Source: Stigonema ocellatum SAG 48.90 = DSM 106950
GTDB lineage: Bacteria > Cyanobacteriota > Cyanobacteriia > Cyanobacteriales > Nostocaceae
Assembly: GCA_016903675.1 (NCBI GenBank)
Contig: JADQBA010000013.1
Span: forward strand, 1 to 64,000
Reading direction: 5' to 3'
Length of the DNA: 64,000 nt
Shown one piece after another: positions 18,938 through 29,100 of the stretch. A program made the translations under genes and the position numbers. Every line of letters starts with the position of its first letter. Position 1 is the stretch's first letter. The notes beneath the pieces were generated by a model. It searched no databases. It was not told where the DNA came from and saw nothing but the letters and a program-made list of their open reading frames with translations.

Positions 18938-20677
18938 ATGACTCGCCCCCTCACTCCCGACAACCAAACTCTGGGACGCCTAAATTGGACTTGGCAAGAT
19001 GGATTGCTGATTTTGGCTGTTGTAAGCTTGATTTTGGCAATTGTCAGAACTGCTTCCAATTTCAGTGGTGCTTTTAACCCCAGTCAGACAATTTCGACCA
19101 ACATTAGTGCGCTACCAGGTTACACAGCCCAGACTATGATACGCATGGGGCTTGCTTACTTTTTATCTCTAGTATTTACCCTTATTTATGCCTATGCTGC
19201 CTATCAGTCCCGCATTGCAGCACTGATTCTCATTCCTCTACTGGATATTCTGCAATCTATTCCGGTGTTGTCATTTTTACCAGGAGTGGTGCTGGCTCTC
19301 ATCGCCTTGTTTCCAGGTCAGCGAATTGGGGTGGAAATCGCTTCTATTTTGCTGATTTTCACTGGTATGACCTGGAATATGACTTTTAGTTTTTATCAGT
19401 CCCTTCGTGGAATTCCGCAAGAATTGCTAGAAGCGGCGCAGATTTATCGGCTCAACTTATGGCAAAGGTTTTGGACTTTAGAATTACCCGCAGGTGCAAT
19501 CGGGTTGGTGTGGAACAGTGTGATGTCATTCGCTGGGGGTTGGTTTTTCTTAATTGCCATTGAGTCTTTTACTCTGGGAGATCACGATTTTCGCTTACCT
19601 GGGTTAGGCTCTTTTTTAAAAACAGCAGCTGATCAAGGAGACTTTAAAGCCATACTCTGGGGATCTGCGGTGCTGGTTGGGGTGATTGTGGCAATTGATT
19701 TTTTTGTGTGGCGACCGTTAATTGCTTGGGCAGAAAAGTTTAAGGTTGAGATGGTTGAGGCACAAAATACACCCCAATCATGGGTGCTGGATATTTTGCT
19801 GCGATCGCCTACTCTACAAATTCTCAGGACTCGGTTGGTGCAACCATTTCAAACAGCCCTTGACTACGGATTTATTCGGGCGTTCCCCATTCGCCCCCTA
19901 CCCGTCAACCGCCAAGGAAGTTTGAATTTACCTGGATTTCTCAATTGGCTATTTGTGAGCGGTTTTGCTTTAATTGTTTTGTGGGGGACTTGGGAAGCTG
20001 CTTTGCTGCTAAAGAATTTGGGCTGGGCTGATTGGCTACAGGTGATTCAAGGAGCTATGTTAACGGCATTCCGGGTGATTACTGCCTTGATATTATCTCT
20101 GCTGTGGACTGTGCCAGTCGGTGTAGCCATTGGTCGCAATCCGCGTTTGGCTGGGTTTTTACAACCCTTGGTACAAATTGTCGCTTCTTATCCGGCGACA
20201 GCCGTGTTTCCAATTTTGTTGCTGTGGTTAACCCGCATTCCTGGTGGTCCAGCCATTGGCTCAGTTGCTTTGATGATGCTGGGGACAATGTGGTATATTC
20301 TGTTCAATGTCATTGCAGGAGCACAGTCCATTCCCTCAGATTTACTGGAAGCTGCTGCGGTGTATAAACTTTCCCGTTTGCAACGGTGGCAAACCTTAAT
20401 CCTACCCGGAATCTTCCCCTATCTAATTACAGGAATTATTACCGCTGTTGGTGGCGCTTGGAATGCCAGTATTGTCAGTGAGTACGTCACGTTTCAAGGG
20501 CGAGTGATTAATACACCCGGACTCGGTTCCACCATTTCTCAAGCCACAGCTAAGGGCAATTTCGCATTACTCCTGGCCGCGACAACGGTGATGTCTTTGT
20601 TAGTCGTAATTACCAATCGTCTGGTTTGGCGTCCCCTCTACAAGTTAGCTCAGGACAAATATCAACTCCTCAGTTAA
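18938..20677 (+). CDS. fused two-domain ABC importer permease
   Basis: A 579-residue membrane protein with two homologous binding-protein-dependent permease domains (about residues 60-280 and 330-575). Each has an EAA-loop: PQELLEAAQIYRLNLWQRF and PSDLLEAAAVYKLSRLQRW. This makes a pseudo-dimeric channel for the ATPase at 17363-18694. No Shine-Dalgarno is visible: the STRR CATTCCCCATTC runs to the ATG. The sulfonate/nitrate/taurine family is likely; substrate not identifiable. Confidence 0.92.
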   Translation: MTRPLTPDNQTLGRLNWTWQDGLLILAVVSLILAIVRTASNFSGAFNPSQTISTNISALPGYTAQTMIRMGLAYFLSLVFTLIYAYAAYQSRIAALILIPLLDILQSIPVLSFLPGVVLALIALFPGQRIGVEIASILLIFTGMTWNMTFSFYQSLRGIPQELLEAAQIYRLNLWQRFWTLELPAGAIGLVWNSVMSFAGGWFFLIAIESFTLGDHDFRLPGLGSFLKTAADQGDFKAILWGSAVLVGVIVAIDFFVWRPLIAWAEKFKVEMVEAQNTPQSWVLDILLRSPTLQILRTRLVQPFQTALDYGFIRAFPIRPLPVNRQGSLNLPGFLNWLFVSGFALIVLWGTWEAALLLKNLGWADWLQVIQGAMLTAFRVITALILSLLWTVPVGVAIGRNPRLAGFLQPLVQIVASYPATAVFPILLLWLTRIPGGPAIGSVALMMLGTMWYILFNVIAGAQSIPSDLLEAAAVYKLSRLQRWQTLILPGIFPYLITGIITAVGGAWNASIVSEYVTFQGRVINTPGLGSTISQATAKGNFALLLAATTVMSLLVVITNRLVWRPLYKLAQDKYQLLS

Positions 20678-20908
20678 GTTATAACTGAAATATAAGACAA
20701 AAATGGCGTTGCTGATCTCAAGTATGAATTAGCACGCGCGTAAAGACGCAAAGACGCAAACAATGCTTGAAACAGCATCTCGATAAATATCAGTTCATAT
20801 GACCATTCAGCAACGCCACAAAAATTAATCTCGTATCCGATTGAGTCTTTATAATTAAGGCTGACGCACTCCTTCGCGGTGACGTAATAGCTTTTTGGAG
20901 AATTGGCG

Positions 20909-22615
20909 ATGGCTAAGCCTGATAAATTACAGATCAACAGAAGCGATCGCCCTGAAGATCTGCTCTTGGGTGTGGTTACTTCTATTCTCCTGCACTCTAT
21001 TCTATTTGTTATCGGCAATTATTGGCTTCGGTCTGTTGCGCTTAAGCAAAAGCAGAACCTCTCAGAACCGATCCCAATTGAGTACGTTCAAGTTCCTCCT
21101 AATAAAACAAAAGCGCCCCCAAAAACTTCACGACGGGCTACCAAAGATTCTGTTGCAGGGGGGAAAGCAAAACGTGAAAGACCTGTTTCTACGGCTAAGT
21201 CGGGATCATCAGTGACACCCAAAGTCTCTGCTTCGAGTCCTAAAGACTTAACAGTCCCTGAACCAGCAGAGGCATTCCTGCCAGAATTGACCCAGCCCAC
21301 AGCAGGGTCACCAAATCTATCTCTTCAAAAATCACCACCCAAACCCCCGAAAACGGCGGTTGCTCCCGCCACCATACCACCAGCACCTCAACCCCCGAAA
21401 ACGGTGGTTGCCCCCGCCGCCATACCACCAGCACCCAAACCCCCACAAACAGCACTGCCTCCTGTCGCCACACCACTAGCACCTCAACCCCCGGAAACGG
21501 CGGTTGCTCCCGTCACTACACCACCAGCACCCAAACATCGAAAAATTGCCGTTGCCGCGGCTACCATACCAGCACCCAAACCCCCACAAACAGCACTGCC
21601 TCCCGTCACCACACCACCAGCACCTCAACCCCCGGAAACGGCGGTTGCTCCCGTCACTACACCACCAGCACCCAAACCTCGGAAAATTGCCGTTACTCCC
21701 GCCGCCATACCGCCAGCACTACCTCCCGTCACCACACCACCAACACCTCAACCCCATAAAATTGCGGTTACTCCCGTCACCACACCACCAGCACCCAAAC
21801 CCCATAAAATTGCTGTTACTCCCGCCACCATACCGCCAGCACTACCTCCCGTCACCACACCACCAACACCTCAACCCCATAAAATTGCGGTTACTCCCGT
21901 CACCACACCACCAGCAATCAAACCTCGGAAAATTGCGGTTACTCCCGCCGCCACACCACCAGCACCCAAACCTCGGAAAATTGCGGTTACTCCCGCCGCC
22001 ACACCACCAGCAATCAAACCTCGGAAAATTGCCATTGCTCCCGCCGCCACAACGTCAGCACCATTGACTCGTCAGGAACACAAGAACCGACTTACCCCCA
22101 AATCCACTTCTGGGCAGTTGGCAACTAGGGCTACTCCGCGAACACAGTCTCAAGTTCAGCCATCTGGAAAATCAGGTGGTGCGAGCAGTTTGGGGGGTCC
22201 CATCAGTTTATCTAGTCGTAATTTTGAGGGCAACTATCTGGCAGCCATGCCTAATTCCAACCGCGTCAATCGATCTGTAGAAGGCATTGATGCCCGTCAA
22301 GATACAGATCCCCTAGCCGCTTATTTAGAGGAACTACAGCAAAAAGTGAGGCGGCAGTGGATACCCGAACTCACCCAGTCTTCTCGGCAGACAGTGCTTC
22401 ACTTCACTATTCAACGCTCAGGTCAGATCGTCAATCTTCAGGTCGCACAACCCTCTGGAAACAGCGTTACTGATGAAGCAGCGTTCAACGCTGTCAAGCG
22501 TGCCGCACCCTTTGCACCTTTGCCCACAAGGTATACAGAGAACTACATTAATATTCAGTTTACATTTACTATCAGCGTCTATGGGCAGCTAGATATAGAG
22601 GGCGGTAGTTATTGA
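20909..22615 (+). CDS. TonB family protein with a long proline-rich repeat
   Basis: A 568-residue envelope protein. One N-terminal TM helix (about residues 20-42), then a Pro/Lys-rich region (about residues 110-385) of imperfect ~14-15-residue units such as TTPPAPKPRKIAV, spanning the periplasm, and a C-terminal TonB domain (SGQIVNLQVAQPSGNSVTDEA, ending in the energy-transducing beta-sheet). It should couple proton-motive force to TonB-dependent outer-membrane receptors. ATG 20909 has GGAG 8 bases upstream; an in-frame TTG two codons earlier is less likely. The Pro-rich repeat expands or contracts readily by slippage. Its partner genes (exbB/exbD) are not visible here. Confidence 0.9.
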   Translation: MAKPDKLQINRSDRPEDLLLGVVTSILLHSILFVIGNYWLRSVALKQKQNLSEPIPIEYVQVPPNKTKAPPKTSRRATKDSVAGGKAKRERPVSTAKSGSSVTPKVSASSPKDLTVPEPAEAFLPELTQPTAGSPNLSLQKSPPKPPKTAVAPATIPPAPQPPKTVVAPAAIPPAPKPPQTALPPVATPLAPQPPETAVAPVTTPPAPKHRKIAVAAATIPAPKPPQTALPPVTTPPAPQPPETAVAPVTTPPAPKPRKIAVTPAAIPPALPPVTTPPTPQPHKIAVTPVTTPPAPKPHKIAVTPATIPPALPPVTTPPTPQPHKIAVTPVTTPPAIKPRKIAVTPAATPPAPKPRKIAVTPAATPPAIKPRKIAIAPAATTSAPLTRQEHKNRLTPKSTSGQLATRATPRTQSQVQPSGKSGGASSLGGPISLSSRNFEGNYLAAMPNSNRVNRSVEGIDARQDTDPLAAYLEELQQKVRRQWIPELTQSSRQTVLHFTIQRSGQIVNLQVAQPSGNSVTDEAAFNAVKRAAPFAPLPTRYTENYINIQFTFTISVYGQLDIEGGSY

Positions 22616-22866
22616 TTTTTCATATCGAATAAGTGGCTGTGAGGAAATTGAGCAACCCACACGCCTAGGAATAAATTCCTAGGCTAATAGCTGAAGTCGG
22701 CTTAAGCCGACTAGAACTTTCACCGAATGAGCGTCCGTTTCAACGGACTTGAGCTCTTAGCCACGACTTTGGTTCAAGGCTCTGGTGTAGAATGAAATAG
22801 CCCTGGGGGGACAACTCAATTGAAAATTAAAAATTCTTTTTTAGATTTATAAATTATATTTTTGAT
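22616..22866. other. intergenic palindrome cluster
   Basis: Contains three palindromes: CCTAGGAATAAATTCCTAGG (22664-22683), AGTCGGCTTAAGCCGACT (22695-22712) and GTCCGTTTCAACGGAC (22733-22748). No gene seen; likely a dispersed intergenic repeat with transcript-folding potential, possibly a terminator for the tonB gene. Confidence 0.55.
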
Positions 22867-23529
22867 ATGGAACTTCTAACAATTGGACATTCTAATCACA
22901 GTATTGAGGCGTTTATTGCACTCCTGCAAAAACATAAGGTGACGGCTGTGGCGGATGTACGATCGCACCCCTACAGTCGCTATCTACCTCATTTCAATCA
23001 AGCATTGCTTAAACCAGCTTTACTCAATGTAGAAATCCACTACGTGTTCTTAGGTCGTGAATTAGGAGCCAGATCCGATGATCCAACGTGCTATGTGGAT
23101 GGTAAAGCTTTGTATACAAAAATTGCAGCCACTAAGCTATTTTCCGAAGGAATTCAACGTATATTAAAAGGCGCAGAAAAATACAAAATTGTGCTGATGT
23201 GTGCGGAGAAAGACCCGATTATCTGTCATCGAGCAATTTTGGTCTGTCAGCACTTGCGAAAGTACAACATAAATATTTCCCATATCTTGAGAAACAGCAA
23301 TTTAGAAACCCATGAACAACTTGAGGAAAGGTTACTAAAGTTACATGGGCTGAAGCAATCTGAGTCAGATAAACATATGCAACTTTCACTATTTAATGAA
23401 CCTTCATTTAAAGAGCATTCTATCACAAAATACTCAAAAAAAGAAGCTATAGTAGAAGCTTATACTCGCCAAAGTGAGGAAATAGCTTATGCAGAAAAAG
23501 CAGGAAATCAGTATGATAAGGTCGGTTAA
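22867..23529 (+). CDS. DUF488 family protein (first of pair)
   Basis: A 220-residue DUF488-type protein: MELLTIGHSNHSIEAFI at the start and ADVRSHPYSRYLPHFN and CAEKDPIICHRAIL are the conserved core (GHS, DVR, P-x-S, C-x-E-x-P-x-x-CHR). The fold is considered related to nucleotide-binding enzymes, but the reaction is not established. The C-terminal tail (about residues 160-220) is charged and extra. It overlaps the next DUF488 gene by 17 bases. Confidence 0.9.
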   Translation: MELLTIGHSNHSIEAFIALLQKHKVTAVADVRSHPYSRYLPHFNQALLKPALLNVEIHYVFLGRELGARSDDPTCYVDGKALYTKIAATKLFSEGIQRILKGAEKYKIVLMCAEKDPIICHRAILVCQHLRKYNINISHILRNSNLETHEQLEERLLKLHGLKQSESDKHMQLSLFNEPSFKEHSITKYSKKEAIVEAYTRQSEEIAYAEKAGNQYDKVG

Positions 23530-23992
23530 TTTATTCACAATAGGTTTTACCAAAAAAACTGCTCAGCAATTCTTTGAGGCTTTAGTAAATGTTGGTGTTA
23601 AAAGTGTTATTGATACAAGACTAAATAATGTTTCTCAGTTAGCAGGGTTTACTAAACGAGCAGACTTAGAGTATTTTAAAAAAAAAATTGGAGATATCAA
23701 GTATGTTCATATAATGGATATGGCACCGAGTAAGGATATTTTAGATGCCTACAAAAAAAATAATGGTGATTGGGAGACTTATGAGAAAAAGTTTTTGAAG
23801 TTAATGAGCGATCGCCAAATTGAAAATAAAATTTCACCAGAACTCCTGGATGGTGGTTGCTTGCTATGTAGTGAGGCAAAAGCTCATTATTGTCATCGTC
23901 GTTTAGTTGCAGAGTATTTGAGTGATAAATGGGGAAACTGCACCATCATCTTATTGCAAAAAAAGCAGCCTAAAACCCTTATTATTGCGTAG
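23513..23992 (+). CDS. DUF488 family protein (second of pair)
   Basis: A 159-residue DUF488 protein with LFTIGFTKKTAQQFF, VIDTRLNN and the CLLCSEAKAHYCHRRLVAEYL core. ATG 23513 (AGGAAA upstream) gives a 17-base overlap with the first DUF488 gene; an earlier in-frame ATG at 23489 would overlap by 41 bases. Two adjacent DUF488 paralogues translated together suggest they act as a hetero-pair; function unknown. Confidence 0.88.
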   Translation: MIRSVNLFTIGFTKKTAQQFFEALVNVGVKSVIDTRLNNVSQLAGFTKRADLEYFKKKIGDIKYVHIMDMAPSKDILDAYKKNNGDWETYEKKFLKLMSDRQIENKISPELLDGGCLLCSEAKAHYCHRRLVAEYLSDKWGNCTIILLQKKQPKTLIIA

Positions 23993-24101
23993 GTAGGGCT
24001 AAAGCCCACCAACCCTTATTGAGAAGGTGCAAGATGTCAGATAACCCTTGTCTCTACAAGCAGAATTCCCATCAAAAAAACCTTAACTGAGTAGTATTAC
24101 A

Positions 24102-24232
24102 TACCATAGGTCAATACGGTTCAGTTAAAGGTTGTTGGTAAGAATTGAAAACGTGTAGAACGCGGGGCGTTCTACATTGCCGTCCTGATAACGGTTTTCG
24201 TCTTATCTGAACCGTATTCTACTACCATAGGT
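24102..24232. mobile_element. 111-bp MITE-like element flanked by 10-bp direct repeats
   Basis: The element (24112-24222) has inverted ends AATACGGTTCAG (24113-24124) and CTGAACCGTATT (24207-24218). It is flanked on both sides by the same 10 bases TACCATAGGT (24102-24111 and 24223-24232), which looks like a target-site duplication. It carries no frame. The right TIR is followed by CTAC before the repeat, so the exact edge is uncertain. Confidence 0.7.
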
Positions 24233-24313
24233 AGGAGAAATTTTTCTGTAAAGTGATGCTAATAAGTACCAATAGACTCTAAGCTAGTACAAGCGAACTA
24301 TATTAAGGATTGA

Positions 24314-25747
24314 ATGTCTGACTTAATTCTCTTTTGGCATCGTCGCGATTTACGTCTTTCAGATAACACAGGACTCGCAGCCGCACGACGGCAGAGTGCT
24401 AAGATTGTAGGCGTGTTTTGCCTTGATCCCAAGATTCTACAACGGGATGATGTTGCAAGTGTGAGAGTGTCTTACATGATTGGCTGTTTGCAGTCACTAC
24501 AAGAACGATATGCTCAAGCTGGTAGCCAGTTACTCATACTCCACGCCAATCCTACTCAAGCAATTCCAGCCCTGGCGGCAGCACTAAGTGCCAAAGCTGT
24601 ATTCTGGAATTGGGATGTGGAACCGTACTCTCAACAGCGCGATCGCACCGTGATCGATGCCCTCAAAGAAAAAGGCATTCAATTTCTTGAGAAAAACTGG
24701 GATCAGATCCTCCACGCACCAGAAAATATCCGCACAGGTGTCAACACCGCTTATACTGTTTACACTCCCTTTTGGAAGAACTGGAGTAGTAAATCGAAGG
24801 TTAAACCAGTAGAAACGCTCTTAAATTCACAAGGGTTGACGGAAGCCGAAAACGACATTGCAAGGCAAGCAGGGACGATAGAACTCCCCTCAGCAAAAGA
24901 TTTAGGTTTCCACTGGGATGAGGAATTAGTAATTATACCAGGAGAGGCTCAGGCCCAAGAGCAGTTAGAGGAATTTAGCGCTCATCGCATTAATGAATAC
25001 CAAGAACAGCGAAATTTCCCTGCTGTTAATGGTACATCCCAACTCAGTGCTGCTTTAAAATTCGGCGTTATTGGCATCCGCACTGTTTGGCAAGCCACTT
25101 TAGATGCACTACAAAACAGCCGCAGTGAAGAAACAGTAGCTAGTATCCGTACATGGCAACAGGAACTAGCATGGCGAGAGTTTTATCAACACGCCATGTA
25201 TAACTTTCCAGAATTAGCACAGGGTGCTTTCCGCGAAACCTTCAAAAGCTTCCCTTGGAAAACTAACGAAGAACATTTCCAAGCTTGGTGTGAGGGTAGA
25301 ACTGGCTATCCCATCGTTGACGCAGCCATGCGCCAGATGAATGAAATTGGCTGGATGCACAACCGCTGTCGAATGATTGTTGCCAATTTTCTCACCAAAG
25401 ATTTACTAATTAATCCCCAGTGGGGAGAAAAATACTTCATGCAGAAGTTGATAGATGGTGATTTATCTGCTAATAATGGCGGCTGGCAGTGGAGTGCTTC
25501 TAGCGGTATGGACCCCAAACCCGTGCGGATTTTCAACCCAGCCAGTCAAACGCAAAAGTTTGATCCAGAAGGCGAATATATCCGGCAATGGGTTCCCGAA
25601 TTGCGTTCTCTAGATACGGAATATTTAGTGAGTGGTAATATTCCGGCTTCTGAGCGTGAAGCTCTTGACTATCCTGCCCCAATTGTGGATCACAAACAAC
25701 AGCAACGCCTGTTTAAAGAGCTTTATCAACAGCAAAAAGACCTCTAA
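24314..25747 (+). CDS. phr: deoxyribodipyrimidine photo-lyase, class I CPD (8-HDF type)
   Basis: A 477-residue photolyase that repairs cyclobutane pyrimidine dimers using blue light, FADH and an 8-HDF antenna. The N-terminal antenna domain begins LILFWHRRDLRLSDNTGLAA, nearly the cyanobacterial (Synechococcus) sequence; the FAD domain has WQQELAWREFYQH, GYPIVDAAMRQMNE, WMHNRCRMIVANFLTKDLL and the ASSGMDPKPVRIFNP signature. Full length. Cytoplasmic. A MITE-like element ends about 80 bp upstream of the start, so it may alter the promoter. Confidence 0.97.
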   Translation: MSDLILFWHRRDLRLSDNTGLAAARRQSAKIVGVFCLDPKILQRDDVASVRVSYMIGCLQSLQERYAQAGSQLLILHANPTQAIPALAAALSAKAVFWNWDVEPYSQQRDRTVIDALKEKGIQFLEKNWDQILHAPENIRTGVNTAYTVYTPFWKNWSSKSKVKPVETLLNSQGLTEAENDIARQAGTIELPSAKDLGFHWDEELVIIPGEAQAQEQLEEFSAHRINEYQEQRNFPAVNGTSQLSAALKFGVIGIRTVWQATLDALQNSRSEETVASIRTWQQELAWREFYQHAMYNFPELAQGAFRETFKSFPWKTNEEHFQAWCEGRTGYPIVDAAMRQMNEIGWMHNRCRMIVANFLTKDLLINPQWGEKYFMQKLIDGDLSANNGGWQWSASSGMDPKPVRIFNPASQTQKFDPEGEYIRQWVPELRSLDTEYLVSGNIPASEREALDYPAPIVDHKQQQRLFKELYQQQKDL

Positions 25748-26162
25748 GTAGAAAGCACAAATAACCAAATAAGGAGTCATAAAATTGACAGTGCTTGCAA
25801 AACTCATTCAGTCCTCTTTTAGAGGACTTATGCTATTAGCATGGGACTTCAAGTCCCATGCGGATGTGGGCGCAGTCAGAAACCCATTAAATACTGAGTT
25901 ATTTTTTTGATGTACTGCCAGACTGGTGCAAGATGTGAATTAATGCTATTAGTTTGTAGTGAGGACTTTAGTCCTCATGTTCTTGAGGACTAAAGTCCTC
26001 ACTACGAACAAATGATCGCAGACCCCGATGGTCGTTGGTGTGGTGGACTACTAGTAAAAACATAAAAATTAACAGAAGTCAGCAGATTTAGTGGCACACA
26101 TAACCTGAAAAATATTTACCTCGAAAGGATGATTTAAGTATCGCCCTCTAAAGGTGCGGCTT
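25748..26162. other. intergenic region with perfect inverted repeats
   Basis: Contains AGTCCTCTTTTAGAGGACT (25810-25828), GCATGGGACTTCAAGTCCCATGC (25839-25861) and a 22-base arm pair at 25956-26005 (annotated separately). The first hairpin, 60 bp after the phr stop, could act as a terminator. No gene is visible. Confidence 0.6.
25956..26005. repeat. 22-bp perfect inverted repeat
   Basis: The arms at 25956-25977 and 25984-26005 are exact reverse complements with a 6-base loop; within each arm GAGGACTTTAGTCCTC is itself a palindrome. A related single arm (AAGGACTAAAGTCCTTACTACGAAC) occurs near 52600, so this is a dispersed intergenic family. Confidence 0.75.
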
Positions 26163-29100
26163 ATGTCATCAAACTTTGACCAACCAATCAAAATTGAAGT
26201 TAGACTGCCATCTTCCCATCCTGAGTTATTATCAGGACTCGATATGTGGCTGCGTTTGGGTTTAATATCTGATGCCCAAGTTAGGCAACTATGTCGAGAG
26301 TTTCTGGTTTGTTCTGTGGTGTTACAACCTCAGGCTAAACCTGAACCACAAAATGTAGAGACGTTGGCAACGTCTCTTTGGAGTACGCCACCAGTAGCCA
26401 CCCAACCCAACATTCTAGCCAGAATGTTGCAGTCACTGGGGGCAGAATTGAGTGTCCGGTGGCTGCTGTTTTTGGGAATGTTCTTAGTGGTGGTATCCTC
26501 TGGGGTACTGGCGGCTAGTCAGTGGGAAAAGTTCCCACCTGCTGCACAGTATGGGGTTTTGCTTGCTTATACCTTAAGTTTTTGGGGGGTAAGTTTTTGG
26601 GCGGGCAAACAGCCTAATTTACTTCTGACGGCTCAGACATTGCTTATTGTCACCCTTTTGTTAGTGCCTGTCAACTTTTGGGCAATGGATAGCTTCGGGC
26701 TGTGGCAGAATCCTTGGGAATGGATGGTGGTGGCAGCTGCTTCTGTTGCCCTGACAGCTATTACTGTTTTAGTCTGGAATAATCGTCGGTTTGTTGCCAA
26801 TAAGGCAATAGGAAAACTCTTTCTGGTAAATATTCTGGCGCTGAGTTATCTGCACTGGGGTTGGAAAATACCAGGATTTCCCTTGATTGCCATTTATTTA
26901 GCAATGGCTGGAACAACGATCGCTACAGTTTCCACAGCAGAAGAACATCGGCGAACTAGATTGGATCTCACATTACCTTCTGCTGTCATCATTTATGGAT
27001 TGGTAGTGTTACTTGTACGAGGGATTTTTGTTGTTCACCTAGATATCCAAGAACTGGGGTTAGCGATTGGTGTTTGCGGTTGGTTAGTAGCTTGGTTGGC
27101 ACAGCCGCAGTTGAAAGCAGGGGGAGATGAGGGAGCAATATCCTCTTCTCCACTTTCGTACATTGGCGGTATTTTGTTGTTCCTAGGTTGGCTGGTATCG
27201 GTAGGCAAAGCCTTTCCTTGGCAAGCAACATGTGTAAGCGGCTTGAGTTTGTGGTTTTTCAGGCGTCGCTTGCAGCGGTATAGTGTATGGACGGATGTGG
27301 GGGCAATTTTCGTTATTGGGTTACAGACGATTTGGCTGGTTTGGCGATTAGTGCCGAACCTCATCCAGGAGTGGGCGATCGCTACTGGTACTCAACTGAC
27401 TAATTCTCAGCATACACCTTGGGCTTTATTAAGTGTAGCATTATTTCCCTACGTGATTTTCATGGTGACGCTGATAACTCACCTTGACCGTACCCAAAAG
27501 GTAAAATTAGCTGATTTTGGGGAAAAGTTAACACTGCTTTTTGCGATTTTGCTAACTTTGGTGAGTTTGGTCAATCCCACGTTGCGATCGCTCAATTTGC
27601 TTTTTTCCACAATCACTCTAGCAACCTTCAGCCACCAGCGTCCCACCAGAATAAGTCCGGTGTATCTCACTCAGATAACTGGAGTGTTGACATTATGCTC
27701 TATCATTGACCGTCTGTTGCCTCATCTGAGTCAGGAAATGTGGGCAAGCATTTTGTTAGCTATAGCGGTTGCAGAGTGGTTATTGAGTCTAAGCAATGGA
27801 CTCTGGCAACGCAGTCGCGATGAACTGCCTACATCACCAAGCATGAAAATCTTTCCCCACTCCCTACTCCCCACTCCCTACTTTCAAGTCAGTGGGTGGT
27901 ATCTTGGTTTAGGACTAGCGGCACTGAGTTATTCTCTACTGTGGAAGAATGCTGAAACCTCTTGGTTTGGTTCTGGTAATGGTAATGAGAATTGGGGTCT
28001 GGTTTGGTTAATCACCCCTGTTGTGCTGACGTACCTTGCCAGTTTAGGGTTTAAACGCATTACCTGCACTTGGTTGAGTGTGACCACCTTGGGACTTTCT
28101 CAGCTACTGACTTTACCATTACCAGGAGCTAGATTAATCGGTTTAGCGATCGCAACTGCGCTCATGTTGGGGAATACGTATTATTTACAACAATTGCACT
28201 CTGCGGTAATTACTGTAGGCTTTGGACTAGGTTTCGTCGCTGCCTTGCTGTGGGAAGGTGTCCCTGGGTTACCACATCTATCGCCCTCAGGTTGGTTTTT
28301 AGTGGGAGCAATTTCCATCATCAGTTTATGGCTTGTTCGTCCATTGCTCTTGTGGGAGGGAGGGGAGACGAGGAGAGGGGCACAAATTTACGCAATTGCC
28401 ATTGATAAGTGGGCGATCGCATTGTGTAGCCTTGAGTTGTTACTGCTGAGTGTCCAATGTCTGCTTGTTTACCAAGGAAACACAGTATACCACATTCAGG
28501 GACACTCCGTGTATTCGAGTCAAATGAAAACCGCCATAACTTCCTCAGCGATAACTTTGGGGGCAATTGTTTATCGCAGTTGGCAACAACCTACAAATTG
28601 GGGATTTTATGGCATAGGTTGGTGTCTGGAATTATTGATTGCCGAGTTACTCGGGAGGGGCGATCATTCTCTCATTAGGGTTGCTATTGCTAACATCGCC
28701 CTAGGTTTGACAACTCAGCTTTTGGGGGAGTGGTGGTACCGACGACATCCACTCGAAAGGCTTCCCAACCGCTGGCATATTCTGCCTCTCATATATAGCG
28801 TATTCGGTGTAGTGTTACGCGGGCATATCTTTGCTAACTGGACAGGCTTGTCAACTATTGCCGTAGCTTTCATAGCTATGGGAGTAGGACGACGCCGCAC
28901 AGAATTCAAACCTCTAGTTTACTTGGGACTGGTCGGTGTGTCAATTGGGGCCTATGAAATTTTGTTGTATCAAATTTTACAGATGCCAGGAGGAGTATTT
29001 GGCGATCGCTGTCTGGCCATGTGTGTGCTTGGTACGGGCATCATGTATGCTTATCGGGTTCTTGCACCAAGGCTTGTAGACTACTTACACCTGACCACCG

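Noticed and set aside
18570..19059. Open frames reading GSGEWGVGNGEWG on the minus strand
   Set aside because: They are translations of the heptamer STRR, overlapping the real ABC permease on the other strand.
21504..22067. Long alternative frame over the TonB gene (HHQHPN repeats)
   Set aside because: It is the +1 reading of the proline-rich repeat; the TonB frame has both the TM helix and the C-terminal domain.
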